From NCBI GenBank assembly GCA_047619225.1, contig JBLHJX010000003.1, positions 1-64,000 of the forward strand: a stretch of DNA of 64,000 bases, in the 5' to 3' direction. Under the pieces are notes generated by a model that saw only the letters and a program-made list of their open reading frames with translations, ran no database searches and was not told where the DNA came from. Below are positions 43,100 through 52,496 of the stretch, one piece after another. This DNA comes from JABIFK01 sp047619225 (GTDB lineage Bacteria; Latescibacterota; UBA2968). The translations under genes and the position numbers were made by a program. Numbering within the stretch: the first letter of the stretch is position 1; the number at the start of each line of letters is the position of its first letter.

Positions 43100-44395
43100 T
43101 TATTGTAAATTTTCTTTTTGCATGATATCGGCGGCAATGGCATAGGTGGTGCCGTGCATGGCAAAGACCACGAGGCCGATGCCTTGAGCGAGATAACCGC
43201 CAGGGTAGAAATTGGGGATGTTGATGGATTCGTGGCTGTGTGAGTGGGTGGCCACTTGATGTACTTGGAAGCGATAGGCATCGTGTTTTTCTACAAAGGT
43301 GAGATCTTGTTTGAAGCCTTGGATAAGGGAGTAGTCTGCTCGCCCACCGATTTCGGTAATGATGTGATCTACTTTCAGGCTGTGTTCTTTGTTTTGTGTA
43401 TCGAGTGTAACACGTCCATTTTCTTCAATTTTCTTAATTTGGGTGTTATACAGTGTGTTGAAGCGGGGTGACTTGGTTTCGATGAGTTCTGCTATACGCG
43501 CATAATAGGGGAGGCCATAACGGCTGTCTGTAATGAGTCGCCAGTGAACGTCGAAGGGTTGACGCATCACATAATGGACATGGCGACCTGCATCATGGAG
43601 TTCTGTTGCGGCCCAGTCTGCCGAACGTCCGCCACCCACGACGATGACGTGTTGGCCAGGGTAATCGGTGACGTGTTCGTAGTGGTTAGACACGATGGGC
43701 AGGTCGTCGCCGGGAACTTCGAGACGGCGCAATTGGCAGCGTTGTCCCACGGCGTAAATGAGGTGTTTACAGGTGTATTGGTGGGTGGTTTCACCGCTGA
43801 CATCTTGTGAGGTGACTAAGAATCCTTTTTCGTGCGGTTCTATACGCGTGACACGTTCTTCGGTGTGGATGTGGTTGGTTTGTTCGAAGCGTTTGGGAAT
43901 GGTGTGGTAATAGGTGATGAGATCGCGTTTGATAATGAGGTCATTGACGTCGATGTCGAGATTCTGTTCTTGGGCATGCTGTGCCAGTGGATAATAACCA
44001 AATTCCATCCATTGACCGGGGGAAAGGGTGAGCAAATTGCGCGGTACCGTGTTCCAGAGACCCCCTACATTTTCCTGTGTGATGAGCAAGTAGTCAATGG
44101 CTTGTTTTTTGCGAAAGGTATACGCTATTTCATTGATGTCGCGATATTTTTTGCCAGGGTGGTGGAGGAGACGAAATAGGTCGGCGGGTTGGATACCTGT
44201 TTTTGCCACGTCTTTCATGTTCATTTGAAGCAGTGACCGGTCATCGTTCTTAAGATAGTCATCAAGTTGGGGATATCGTGACCGAAATAAGTCGCCGCCG
44301 CTGTAGTAGGGATGCCATCCACCAAAGACAGCAGTGAAAGCGAGACCGGCAGGGCCGCCGCCAACAATGATTACGGTGCGGTGCTCAATGGGCAT
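43100..44395 (-). CDS. Flavin-dependent oxidoreductase, two Rossmann motifs
   Basis: The protein has 431 residues. VIIVGGGPAGLAFTAVFGGW at the start and HVIVVGGGRSADWAATEL near 240 are FAD and NAD(P)H binding motifs. The layout recalls flavin monooxygenase or OSGIN-like proteins. No cysteine pair for a disulfide reductase is apparent. It lies 16 bp upstream of the ManD-like gene on the same strand, and the weak ribosome binding site suggests coupling to the preceding lipoprotein gene. Substrate unknown. Confidence 0.76.
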   Translation of the reverse strand: MPIEHRTVIIVGGGPAGLAFTAVFGGWHPYYSGGDLFRSRYPQLDDYLKNDDRSLLQMNMKDVAKTGIQPADLFRLLHHPGKKYRDINEIAYTFRKKQAIDYLLITQENVGGLWNTVPRNLLTLSPGQWMEFGYYPLAQHAQEQNLDIDVNDLIIKRDLITYYHTIPKRFEQTNHIHTEERVTRIEPHEKGFLVTSQDVSGETTHQYTCKHLIYAVGQRCQLRRLEVPGDDLPIVSNHYEHVTDYPGQHVIVVGGGRSADWAATELHDAGRHVHYVMRQPFDVHWRLITDSRYGLPYYARIAELIETKSPRFNTLYNTQIKKIEENGRVTLDTQNKEHSLKVDHIITEIGGRADYSLIQGFKQDLTFVEKHDAYRFQVHQVATHSHSHESINIPNFYPGGYLAQGIGLVVFAMHGTTYAIAADIMQKENLQ

Positions 44396-44409
44396 GGGAT
44401 GTCTTTCGT

Positions 44410-44796
44410 TTATCTTCTGTATACAGAGACGTTGCCTAAGCCATCTTCAAATATCATTCTGTCTCCATCAAACTTTACGGAGACACTGTCACTGGTGCCA
44501 TCGGAGAATACGGTGGTCAATTGAGATCCAGAGACGAAGTATGTACCTTGAAGGGTGTCTGTAATAGGGTTGCCAGATAGGCGACCGGTTACAATGACGA
44601 TTTCAAAGGTGGCATCTGCTCGGAATGTAAGGGTTAGGAAACGGTTGTTGGTATTTAAAGTAAATTCATTGGCGCTCTCTTGTATCCACGCACCTAAAAG
44701 TTGATCTTGGCTCGCTAGGGGATTGCCCGTGTTGTTGCTGCTACAAGAGACGGTCAGTGAGAGACTGAAGAGACAAAAAAGCAGGTATTTTTTCAT
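44410..44796 (-). CDS. Lipoprotein, lipocalin-like
   Basis: The protein has 128 residues. A lipoprotein signal MKKYLLFCLFSLSLTVSCSS has the lipobox LTVSC with the acylated Cys at 18. The mature part is about 110 residues of beta strands (GAWIQESANEF, GTYFVSGSQLTTVFSDGTS), as in small DUF-type lipocalins. AAGGAA precedes the start. Probably in the outer or inner membrane; function unknown. Confidence 0.72.
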   Translation of the reverse strand: MKKYLLFCLFSLSLTVSCSSNNTGNPLASQDQLLGAWIQESANEFTLNTNNRFLTLTFRADATFEIVIVTGRLSGNPITDTLQGTYFVSGSQLTTVFSDGTSDSVSVKFDGDRMIFEDGLGNVSVYRR

Positions 44797-44828
44797 GGAA
44801 ATTCCTTATTCTGTTCAGATGGATGTTT

Positions 44829-45869
44829 TTATAATCCTTTGGGAATGGCCAAGCTGAGTCGTTTGGCGGCTTCTCGAAGTTTGTCTGCCGTGCCAGGGGG
44901 GATGGGTATGCCGTTGTTTGAACGTTCAATAAGGGTTCTGTTTTCGGGTTCGCCTGGCATGAGAATTTCGTCAAATCCATCGGCTTTAGGTAGTTTCTTG
45001 AGTTCGTCAATGAGGTTGTCTGTGTGATCTTTGTAGTCGTCAACATCGATGAAGAAAGAGATATCAATGGCTGCAACAATGCTGTTTTGTTTGCCAGAGT
45101 TTTCGGCCCCCTGTAAAACGGGGACGATGAGTGGGTTGTTGGCCATGAGGCTTGTGAGACATTGGAAGATGAGTGCCAGTCCCGATCCTTTGGGTCCTCC
45201 TGCTGGGCGTAGTATTTTGCCTGCATGGGCATCGGTGGTTGGGTTGCCATCGGCATCGAGTGCCCAGTCGTCACCCAGGGGAACACCTTTGTCCTGGGCC
45301 AACATGAGTTTGCCACCTGCTGCAACACTGGTGGCCATATCGAGGCTGATGGGCTCGTGTTTGCCTGCGGGAATGGCAAACGCAATGGGGCTGTTGTGCA
45401 AACCCGATGCTTTGGCACCAAAGGGTGCCATGTTGGGGGGGCTGCACACAATGGACATACCCACCAAGTTTTCTTTTGCTGCCATAAGCGAATAATAGGC
45501 CATCGCACCTTGGTGGGTGACGTTGCGAATGAGCGTCCAACCAATGCCCACATTTTTGGCTTTTTCAATGGCCATATTCATGGCTTTAACCGTGACGGGT
45601 GGACCGAGGGATCGATCTGCGTCCATGTAAACAATGGCGGGTGATTCTTTGATGATTGTGACATTGGGGCGGGCGTTCATTTTTCCCGATTTGATGTTGT
45701 CGAGATAGTCAATGACACGCAATACACCATGTGAGTCAACGCCCCGCAAATTGGCCCATACGAGTACTTCGGCTTCAACTGCGGCATCTTCAGGCGACAT
45801 GCCTGCTTGTTCAAAAACAGCGTGGATAAATGTTTGGAGTGTTTGCGGGTCCATACGAATTTCTGACAT
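44829..45869 (-). CDS. Ldh-family (malate/L-lactate-type) dehydrogenase
   Basis: The protein has 346 residues in the Ldh2/YlbC-YbiC-type fold: WANLRGVDSHGVLRV, RNVTHQGAMAYYSLMAA, NSPIAFAIPAG and GPKGSGLALIFQCL. These NAD(P)-dependent enzymes oxidise 2-hydroxy acids or aldonates such as ureidoglycolate or 2,3-diketo-gulonate. I chose the ATG at 45869 because an AAAGGATT lies upstream; the 63-codon extension beyond it has no family similarity. It heads the minus-strand array and faces a divergent plus-strand gene. Confidence 0.83.
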   Translation of the reverse strand: MSEIRMDPQTLQTFIHAVFEQAGMSPEDAAVEAEVLVWANLRGVDSHGVLRVIDYLDNIKSGKMNARPNVTIIKESPAIVYMDADRSLGPPVTVKAMNMAIEKAKNVGIGWTLIRNVTHQGAMAYYSLMAAKENLVGMSIVCSPPNMAPFGAKASGLHNSPIAFAIPAGKHEPISLDMATSVAAGGKLMLAQDKGVPLGDDWALDADGNPTTDAHAGKILRPAGGPKGSGLALIFQCLTSLMANNPLIVPVLQGAENSGKQNSIVAAIDISFFIDVDDYKDHTDNLIDELKKLPKADGFDEILMPGEPENRTLIERSNNGIPIPPGTADKLREAAKRLSLAIPKGL

Positions 45870-46059
45870 AACCAAATCCTTTCGGTCGGTCTTTTTGGAG
45901 ATCTTGACTTTGCCTTGTTTGTTCGCTATGATGTGCGGTGAATCGTGTTTAAAGTAGGGTTCTGTTTTGTGAAGGTCAAGATAAATAATGGGGAGAAGAG
46001 AGAAGTTGAAAGGGAGAAGACGTGCCCCCACTTCACTGAAGGCTGTTTCGCCTGTCATC

Positions 46060-46089
46060 TTCCTTCTTTCTTCTTTCTTCTTTCTGTTT
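46060..46089. repeat. Heptamer tandem repeat CTTCTTT
   Basis: At least three contiguous CTTCTTT units preceded by a degenerate CTTC unit, in the divergent spacer just before the 46100 gene. A purine-rich tract lies about 50 bp upstream. Confidence 0.65.
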
Positions 46090-46099
46090 TGGAGGGTTT

Positions 46100-47629
46100 A
46101 TGGACGCCATTTTCAAGCATTATCAATTGTTGAGAAAAGAAATGGAAGCCTGGTTGGACCAGAGTCGGAGGATGGATCCGCCAAGTAAACATGGGGGTGG
46201 GGAAGATGAGGCCAATTATGCGCTTGCTTGGTTCCCGCACTATTTGGTAACCGGCAGTGTGGGTGCAAAAGAACATTTTGAGTATTTGCGCGAGATGCTG
46301 GCGGGGTGGGTCGAGCGGGATTGTTTGCATGGGTATGAACCCGAAGCAGAAGCGCACCACGGCACGGAACCCTTTCTGTTGTTTTTACCACGATACTTGG
46401 GCCTGTTTTCTGATGATGAAAAAGCGGCCACGATGTTGGATGATGCCGCCGAACATATTGGCAATTGGGTAGCAGATATTCCTGCGTGGTATGATTGGGA
46501 TCGGGATCGGTTTTATGGGTATTATATTGGCACGCGCACCGTTGGGGGAGATGCGGGTTATGATGTGGAGTTGGCCGAGCATTTTCGGTTTGTCCATATT
46601 GCACTGGCTGCGCATCGGGTGACAGGGCAAGAGCGGTATTTGGAGTGGGCTTTGGGGTATGGTCGCCGTCGGGCACAGATGATCGTGGATATTCCTGAAG
46701 GCCCATTACCCGTTGTGTGGGGGCCAGAAGGCGAACCGATTTGGCATGGCACAGCAAAGGCCGAGCAGCAAAAAGCGGCACAGGGCAATCATCATGTTGC
46801 GGGTGACCCGTTGATTGGTGTGGAGGTGCTGTTGGCGTCGGGTGCAATTTATGCATTGGGTGATTTGTACGCCGCCTCGGGCGATGAGGTTTTTCGACAG
46901 GCCGCGAAGCGGATTGCAGAGCCTTTGGTTGGGGAATTGTTAGATCCTTATGCAGACCCAGGTGCGGCGGCGATTTCATATTATCGACAAGCGTTTGGTG
47001 ATGATTCGTTGGATGATGCCATTCTCGGGCAGATTGAAAAAGTGCCCAAGTATCAAGACGGCGAATTGGCGATGGTGTTTCCACAAGCACGCAAACGAGA
47101 ATGGCCGGGTGTGGGCAAGCGCAATGATATGACGTATTGGGGTATTTGGGGCACCGACGGTTCGGTGATACCGACAACAGAGCCATGCACCTCCGCATTG
47201 ACACTGGCCTATCAGCTCACAGGCAAACCTGAGTATGCAGAACGCGCATTCAAACAAGCAGCAGCAAAGTTGACGATGGCGAGGCGCGCTTTGCGTGGTG
47301 GACGGGAACATGCCGATATGGGCAGCGCGATTTGTTCTGCGGCGGCAGGGCATGGGCGCAATTGGGGCATGGGTGCTGTGACGGGATGTTATGGACCCTT
47401 ACTTTTGGGTACACGCGAGGTAAAGGGCAAAGTTACACCGCTTTTGGAAGTGAAACATGAGGGCGGTTCGAGTTTGCCTGAGGGTGTGATGGCGTTGGTG
47501 CAATCTGATTCACTGGCACGATTTTATAATGGGGGTGAATCATTGGAGACATTTTATTGGCGGTGGGAAAAGGGTGATTGGAAAGAATTGACATTGAACA
47601 CAGGTGAAGGTCGGGAGATTACGAGATGA
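46100..47629 (+). CDS. (alpha/alpha)-barrel-type protein of unknown function
   Basis: The protein has 509 residues with repeated Trp/Tyr/His-rich helices (AWFPHYLVTGSVGAKEHFEYL, WYDWDRDRFYGYYIG, YLEWALGYGRRRA, YWGIWGTDGSV) typical of helical-toroid glycoside hydrolases or epimerases. I cannot name the family. GGAGGGTTT precedes the ATG. It ends with ATGA overlap to an aldo/keto reductase, and the next genes are a dehydratase, two Gfo/Idh/MocA enzymes and an isomerase, so it may release the sugar they process. Confidence 0.68.
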   Translation: MDAIFKHYQLLRKEMEAWLDQSRRMDPPSKHGGGEDEANYALAWFPHYLVTGSVGAKEHFEYLREMLAGWVERDCLHGYEPEAEAHHGTEPFLLFLPRYLGLFSDDEKAATMLDDAAEHIGNWVADIPAWYDWDRDRFYGYYIGTRTVGGDAGYDVELAEHFRFVHIALAAHRVTGQERYLEWALGYGRRRAQMIVDIPEGPLPVVWGPEGEPIWHGTAKAEQQKAAQGNHHVAGDPLIGVEVLLASGAIYALGDLYAASGDEVFRQAAKRIAEPLVGELLDPYADPGAAAISYYRQAFGDDSLDDAILGQIEKVPKYQDGELAMVFPQARKREWPGVGKRNDMTYWGIWGTDGSVIPTTEPCTSALTLAYQLTGKPEYAERAFKQAAAKLTMARRALRGGREHADMGSAICSAAAGHGRNWGMGAVTGCYGPLLLGTREVKGKVTPLLEVKHEGGSSLPEGVMALVQSDSLARFYNGGESLETFYWRWEKGDWKELTLNTGEGREITR

Positions 47630-48609
47630 AGTATCGCACATTGGGGCAAACAGGTTTGGAAGTTTCTGAAATTGCTTTGGGTGCGTATCCCATTGCACGT
47701 CAACAACAGCGAGCCGATGGTACCATTGAGGTGTGGTCTGGGGCCAGTGATGATGAGTCGGTTGCATTGATTCATCGGGCACAAGACTTGGGTGTGAATT
47801 TGCTCGATTCAGCCGAAGGGTATGGCGGTGGGCATAGTGAGATTTTGGTGGGGCAAGCGCTAAAGGGACGACGCGATAAGTGGGTGATTGCGACCAAGGT
47901 GCAACCCAATCGTGGATTGGATAAAGATCAGATAGATGAAGATGCGGTTCGGCAGCACATTCGAAAAGCTTGCGAAGACAGTTTGAAGCGGATGCAAACG
48001 GATTTTATTGATGTGTATCAGCTGCATGCAACACCTTATGAATGGGCGATGCCTGCGGTGATGGAAACATTTGCAAAGCTGAAAGTGGAAGGTAAAATTC
48101 GGTGGTACGGCATTTCGACCAATAACCAAGATGCCGTTGGAAAGTTGCAGGCTTTTGGGCCGGTCCATATTCTACAAATTGGATACAATATGTTGGAGCG
48201 ATCTGCCGATGCGTTATTGCACTGGGCAAAAGAACAGGCCATTGGAACGCTGATTCGTGTGCCTTTGGCAAAAGGACAGTTGACGGGTAAATACTTTGGC
48301 GAACAAGCCCAACAGATTCCAGAAAATGATTTGCGTTATGCCCGTTTCCAACGACCTGAAGTGCAAGAAGGATTGAAGAAATTGCCCGAATTGCTGTTCT
48401 TGCAGAATGAAAAACGTTCGATGGTACAAGCGGCATTGCGTTTTGTATTGGATCATCCTGGGGTGTCGTGTGTGATCGCAGGAGCTAAGAATCGCGAACA
48501 GATTGAGGCCAATGTAAAGGCATCGGACTTGGCATCCTTGACACAAGAAGAACTGGACCGCGCTCTGCCTATTGCAGATACGGTTGGGACAGCGGGGTGG
48601 ATTGGATAA
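47626..48609 (+). CDS. Aldo/keto reductase
   Basis: The protein has 327 residues. The catalytic tetrad is visible: Asp and Tyr in NLLDSAEGYGGGHSE, Lys in WVIATKVQ and His in VYQLHATPY. The NADPH-binding C-terminal segment is VIAGAKNREQIE. It starts at ATGA overlap with the preceding gene. A sugar or ketose substrate is suggested by the neighbourhood. Confidence 0.88.
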   Translation: MKYRTLGQTGLEVSEIALGAYPIARQQQRADGTIEVWSGASDDESVALIHRAQDLGVNLLDSAEGYGGGHSEILVGQALKGRRDKWVIATKVQPNRGLDKDQIDEDAVRQHIRKACEDSLKRMQTDFIDVYQLHATPYEWAMPAVMETFAKLKVEGKIRWYGISTNNQDAVGKLQAFGPVHILQIGYNMLERSADALLHWAKEQAIGTLIRVPLAKGQLTGKYFGEQAQQIPENDLRYARFQRPEVQEGLKKLPELLFLQNEKRSMVQAALRFVLDHPGVSCVIAGAKNREQIEANVKASDLASLTQEELDRALPIADTVGTAGWIG

Positions 48610-48650
48610 GTCATTGATAAATGGGAAAACTATAAAAGGTGGCGAAGAAT

Positions 48651-49787
48651 ATGAAAATCACAGCGTTGAAGACATTTGTGCACAGCAGTGGCAATTTTTT
48701 CGTCAAGGTCGAAACGGATGAAGGGTTGTATGGGATTGGCGAAGCGGGGTTGAAAAGACGTGGTGCTGCAATTGCCGAGGTGGTGAAGAGTTTTGAACCT
48801 GATTTGCTTGGTGAAGATCCTTCGCGCATTGAATATTTGTGGCAGGTTATGTTTCGCGGTGGGTTTTTTCCAGGCGGTGTGATTCAGTCATCGGCGGTGA
48901 GTGCGGTGGATATTGCGCTTTGGGATTTGAAGGGCAAGGCTTTGGGTGTGCCGGTTTATGAGTTGTTGGGTGGGCTTACACGGGATAAGGTGGTGTGTTA
49001 TCCGCATATTGGTGAGCGAGATCAGATTGATACTTTGGTGGCCAATTGTAAAAAGCGGATGGATGAGGGATGGAAGTTCGTGCGCTGGGGGATGTCTGAC
49101 CCGACAGACCCTGGGGTGTTTGAGCCGTCACGTGCGGTGCGATATGGCATTGAGCAGGTAAAAGCCGTGCGTGAAGCATGTGGTGACGAGTTGGAAATTT
49201 GTGTGGATGTGCACACCCGATTGGATCCTTCGGCGACCATTGCGTTTTGTCGGGGGGTGGAGCAATATCGTCCCTATTTTGTAGAAGATCCTTTGCGTAG
49301 TGAAAGCACGCAGAGTTTGCGCTTGGTTCGGCAACATACATCCGTACCGCTTGCGGTGGGTGAGCAGTTTGACAGCAAGTGGAAATTTCAACAGGTGATA
49401 GAAGAAGATTTGATGGATTATTGTCGGGTGGATTTGTGTATTGCTGGGGGTTTGACCGAAGCGAAAAAGATCGCTGGGTGGTGTGAAACGCATTATATCT
49501 ATTTGGCGCCGCACAATCCTTTGGGACCCGTTTCGACTGCGGCGTGTTTGCATTTGTGTTTGGCATCTCCGCTGGTGGGTGTGCAAGAATTACCCCGGGT
49601 GCCGATGTCGACGATGACAGATGTGTTCCCAAAACAAGTGCCCTTTGAAAAGGGTTATCTGCTCGTGCCTGATGGGCCTGGATTGGGAATTGAATTTAAT
49701 GAAGAAGCTTTTGAGGGGATGGAGGCCTATACACCGGGCAAGGCTGCTGGTTTTAAGCGGGCGGATGGCGCGTATACAAATTGGTAG
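48651..49787 (+). CDS. Enolase-superfamily dehydratase, galactonate-dehydratase-like
   Basis: The protein has 378 residues. Metal and base motifs are DVHTRLDP, FVEDPLRSES, AVGEQFDSKW and APHNPLGPVS. The order matches D-galactonate or gluconate dehydratases of the mandelate racemase class. I chose ATG 48651, as the GTG at 48639 lies on the AAGGTGG site. Third enolase-superfamily gene in the window, and the only one in this plus-strand cluster. Confidence 0.84.
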   Translation: MKITALKTFVHSSGNFFVKVETDEGLYGIGEAGLKRRGAAIAEVVKSFEPDLLGEDPSRIEYLWQVMFRGGFFPGGVIQSSAVSAVDIALWDLKGKALGVPVYELLGGLTRDKVVCYPHIGERDQIDTLVANCKKRMDEGWKFVRWGMSDPTDPGVFEPSRAVRYGIEQVKAVREACGDELEICVDVHTRLDPSATIAFCRGVEQYRPYFVEDPLRSESTQSLRLVRQHTSVPLAVGEQFDSKWKFQQVIEEDLMDYCRVDLCIAGGLTEAKKIAGWCETHYIYLAPHNPLGPVSTAACLHLCLASPLVGVQELPRVPMSTMTDVFPKQVPFEKGYLLVPDGPGLGIEFNEEAFEGMEAYTPGKAAGFKRADGAYTNW

Positions 49788-49805
49788 ATTAAAAGGGGTT
49801 TTCTT

Positions 49806-51068
49806 ATGAGCTCAGAGATTAAGATTGGTGTCATTGGGTGTGCGCGTATTTTGAACGCACATCTGCGTGGGTTTCAAGTGTTGCAAGAGAAAGGTTTTGG
49901 CGATCACTTTCGCATTACGGCTTTGTGCGCTCGAAAAGAAGAAGACGCGCATCGTTTTCGCAAACGTGGCGAAGGGCTTGGGCCTCGGCCTGCACCTGTT
50001 GAAGCACCGGGTGACCCGCTCAATGCACCCCATATGTATATTGACGATTTGCACCCCGACCAAGAGGTGGCCATTTATACCGATTATCGGGAGATGTTGC
50101 AATTGGGTGATGTGGATGCGGTTGTCATTTATACAGGTCATGACAACCACCATAGTATTGCGATTGATGCGATGAGAGCAGGCAAACATGTGGCGGTTGA
50201 AAAGCCGATGGCCATTTCGGTGAAAGCCGCACAGCGCATGTGTGAAGTGGCTGATGAGACGGGTTTGGTACTTGGCATTGATGAAAACGCGCATTTTGCA
50301 CCCGCAACACAGGCCAGTGCTTGGGCGATTGATCAAGGTTTGATTGGGCATGTGCAGATGTTGTATCAGGGGGTGATGGGTTTTTCGTCACATCGGCCCG
50401 ATTTGGTGGCAGCACGAACACCTTGGCGACAGACCAAGTTGGGTGCGGGTGGGGGTGTGTCGATTGATTTGGGGGTGCATTTGTTCAATCGGGTACGCAC
50501 GATGTGTGGGGCCATAAAATCTGTACAAGCCATGTGGCGCACGGTGGAGCCTGTTCGAATTTTGATGGATGATGGCGATACGTCAGTTGAAGAAGAAATA
50601 CAAAATCAGGTAGACGATGCGTTTTTTACCAATTTTGAATTTGAGAATGGTGCCATGGGGCATATGGCTGTGTCGCGCAGTACGCGGGGTATTCAAGTTG
50701 GTGTACCGGGGGGGACGAATATTTTTGGCAGTGCGGGTGCTTTGTCGGGAGGGAAAATCTATATTGGCGGCCAAACGTCTGATGTGTTGGGGCGGTTTAA
50801 GGCAAAAGCATCGCAGAGTGACCTTGACCGTGTGATGCCAGAAGGTATTACGGATGCGTTTGCGCTTGAACAGTTGGATTGGTTACGTGCAATTGGAGAT
50901 GGCAAATCTGCGACGATGTCGGGGGAAGAAGGCACAATTGATTTGGCGTTGAGTTATGCAATTTTAGAGTCGGGCTTGCTTGGGCGGGCGGTGACGTTAG
51001 AGGAGATGTTATTGGGTGAGGCAAATGGGTATCAGCAAGAAATTGATGACTATTATGGGCTGACCTGA
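49806..51068 (+). CDS. Gfo/Idh/MocA-family oxidoreductase
   Basis: The protein has 420 residues. Rossmann start IKIGVIGCARILNAHLRGF, E-K-P motif in VEKPMAIS, and the NENAHF-like region IDENAHFAP. The C-terminal domain is longer than usual. AAGGGGTT precedes the ATG. It follows the galactonate-dehydratase-like gene by 18 bp. Substrate: likely a sugar, unknown. Confidence 0.84.
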   Translation: MSSEIKIGVIGCARILNAHLRGFQVLQEKGFGDHFRITALCARKEEDAHRFRKRGEGLGPRPAPVEAPGDPLNAPHMYIDDLHPDQEVAIYTDYREMLQLGDVDAVVIYTGHDNHHSIAIDAMRAGKHVAVEKPMAISVKAAQRMCEVADETGLVLGIDENAHFAPATQASAWAIDQGLIGHVQMLYQGVMGFSSHRPDLVAARTPWRQTKLGAGGGVSIDLGVHLFNRVRTMCGAIKSVQAMWRTVEPVRILMDDGDTSVEEEIQNQVDDAFFTNFEFENGAMGHMAVSRSTRGIQVGVPGGTNIFGSAGALSGGKIYIGGQTSDVLGRFKAKASQSDLDRVMPEGITDAFALEQLDWLRAIGDGKSATMSGEEGTIDLALSYAILESGLLGRAVTLEEMLLGEANGYQQEIDDYYGLT

Positions 51069-51125
51069 TTACATGGCGAAGTGGACGTGGAGCATTGGGT
51101 GCTGTTGATTAATGGTGCGTTTGTA

Positions 51126-51153
51126 TTGACAGTTTCTGTGGGTTTTTTATATT
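51126..51153 (+). promoter_or_regulatory. Sigma-70-like promoter
   Basis: TTGACA (51126-51131), 16-bp spacer and TATATT (51148-51153), 45 bp before the ATG at 51199. It would start a second unit within the sugar cluster (oxidoreductase plus isomerase). Confidence 0.7.
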
Positions 51154-51198
51154 TGGGTGCATTTTGCGCTTTATTTTTTTGATCCAAAAGGAGGATGT

Positions 51199-52365
51199 AT
51201 GGCCAAAGAATTGAACATTGGCATGATCGGGTATTCGTTTATGGGCAAAGCCCATAGCAACGGATTTCGTCAGGTGCCTGCGTTTTTTCCAGAGTTGGGC
51301 GTTACGCCTGTTTTGAAGGTGATTTGCGGGCGCAATGAGGCTGCCGTGAAAGAGGCTGCTGCAACCTATGGTTGGGAAGAATATGCAACCGATTGGAAAA
51401 AGGTTATTGCACGTGATGATATTGATGTGATTGATATTTGTACGCCGGGGAACCAACATTTGCCGATGGTTATCGCTGCTTTGGAAGCGGGTAAGCATGT
51501 GATTTGCGAAAAACCATTGACCAACACGTTGAAAGAGGCGAAGGAAATTTTGAAGGTTGCCAAGAAAACGCGCAAGAAAACCATGGTGGCTTTTAATTAT
51601 CGTCGCGTACCTGCGGTGGCATTGGCCAAACAATTGATAGAAGAGGGTCGTATTGGTCAAATTTATCACTGGCGTGCGGTGTATTTGCAAGACTGGATTA
51701 TTGATCCAGACTTTCCGTTGGTGTGGCGTTTGGAAAAAAGCAAAGCAGGGTCAGGCCCCCATGGCGATTTAAATGCACACATTATTGATTTGGCTTTGCA
51801 TTTGGTGGGTGAAATTGACACGGTTGTGGGTGCCGATACGACGTTTATTAAAGAGCGGCCATTGCTTGATGCTGTTGCCGATGGTGGATTAGGTGCCAAA
51901 GGGGGTAAGAAAAAAGGCCGGGTGACCGTGGATGATGCCACATTGTTTTTGGCCCGATTTAAGAATGGTGCCTTGGGTTCATTTGAAGCGACGCGTTTTG
52001 CCGCTGGGCGACGCAATCACAATCGGTTTGAAATCAATGGCAGCAAGGGAAGCCTTGTGTTTGACTTAGAAGACATGAATCATTTGCAGTTTTACTCGCG
52101 GGATGATGAAGATCACATGCAAGGTTTTCGGAACATTATTGTGGGTGAAGGGAGCCAGCCGTATATGGGGGCTTGGTGGCCAGCAGGTCATGTTATTGGT
52201 TGGGAACACACGTTTACGCACGAGTTTAAAGATTTCTTTGAGGCCATCGTAAAGAACAAGAAGTTTTCGCCTGACTTTACCGAAGGCGCCAAGGTTCAGG
52301 CTGTTTTGGAAGCTGTGGTGGACTCGGCAAAATCGAAGAAATGGGCAAAAGTGCCGAAGGTGTAG
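51199..52365 (+). CDS. Gfo/Idh/MocA-family oxidoreductase
   Basis: The protein has 388 residues. NIGMIGYSFMGKAHSNGFRQ is the dinucleotide fold, CEKPLTNT the E-K-P motif and HGDLNAHIIDLALHLVGE the substrate histidine region. ATG 51199 follows AGGAGGAT; a start at 51157 is unsupported. It precedes a TIM-barrel isomerase, typical of inositol or keto-sugar pathways. Confidence 0.85.
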   Translation: MAKELNIGMIGYSFMGKAHSNGFRQVPAFFPELGVTPVLKVICGRNEAAVKEAAATYGWEEYATDWKKVIARDDIDVIDICTPGNQHLPMVIAALEAGKHVICEKPLTNTLKEAKEILKVAKKTRKKTMVAFNYRRVPAVALAKQLIEEGRIGQIYHWRAVYLQDWIIDPDFPLVWRLEKSKAGSGPHGDLNAHIIDLALHLVGEIDTVVGADTTFIKERPLLDAVADGGLGAKGGKKKGRVTVDDATLFLARFKNGALGSFEATRFAAGRRNHNRFEINGSKGSLVFDLEDMNHLQFYSRDDEDHMQGFRNIIVGEGSQPYMGAWWPAGHVIGWEHTFTHEFKDFFEAIVKNKKFSPDFTEGAKVQAVLEAVVDSAKSKKWAKVPKV

Positions 52366-52427
52366 AAGCAAAAAAGTGCATAGCGTGAAGCGCGTGGGGC
52401 ATAGCGAGAAAAATGATTTTGCGCTGC

Positions 52428-52443
52428 GCGTAGCTCTCTACGC
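52428..52443 (+). repeat. Small hairpin in the spacer before the isomerase gene
   Basis: GCGTAG/CTACGC with a 4-nt loop, in a spacer that also contains a direct repeat GCATAGCG about 22 bp apart. No T-run. Confidence 0.4.
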
Positions 52444-52496
52444 TATCATCCGTGATTCCAAATAATTTTGTGAATGATTTAAATAGGAGTTGGAAA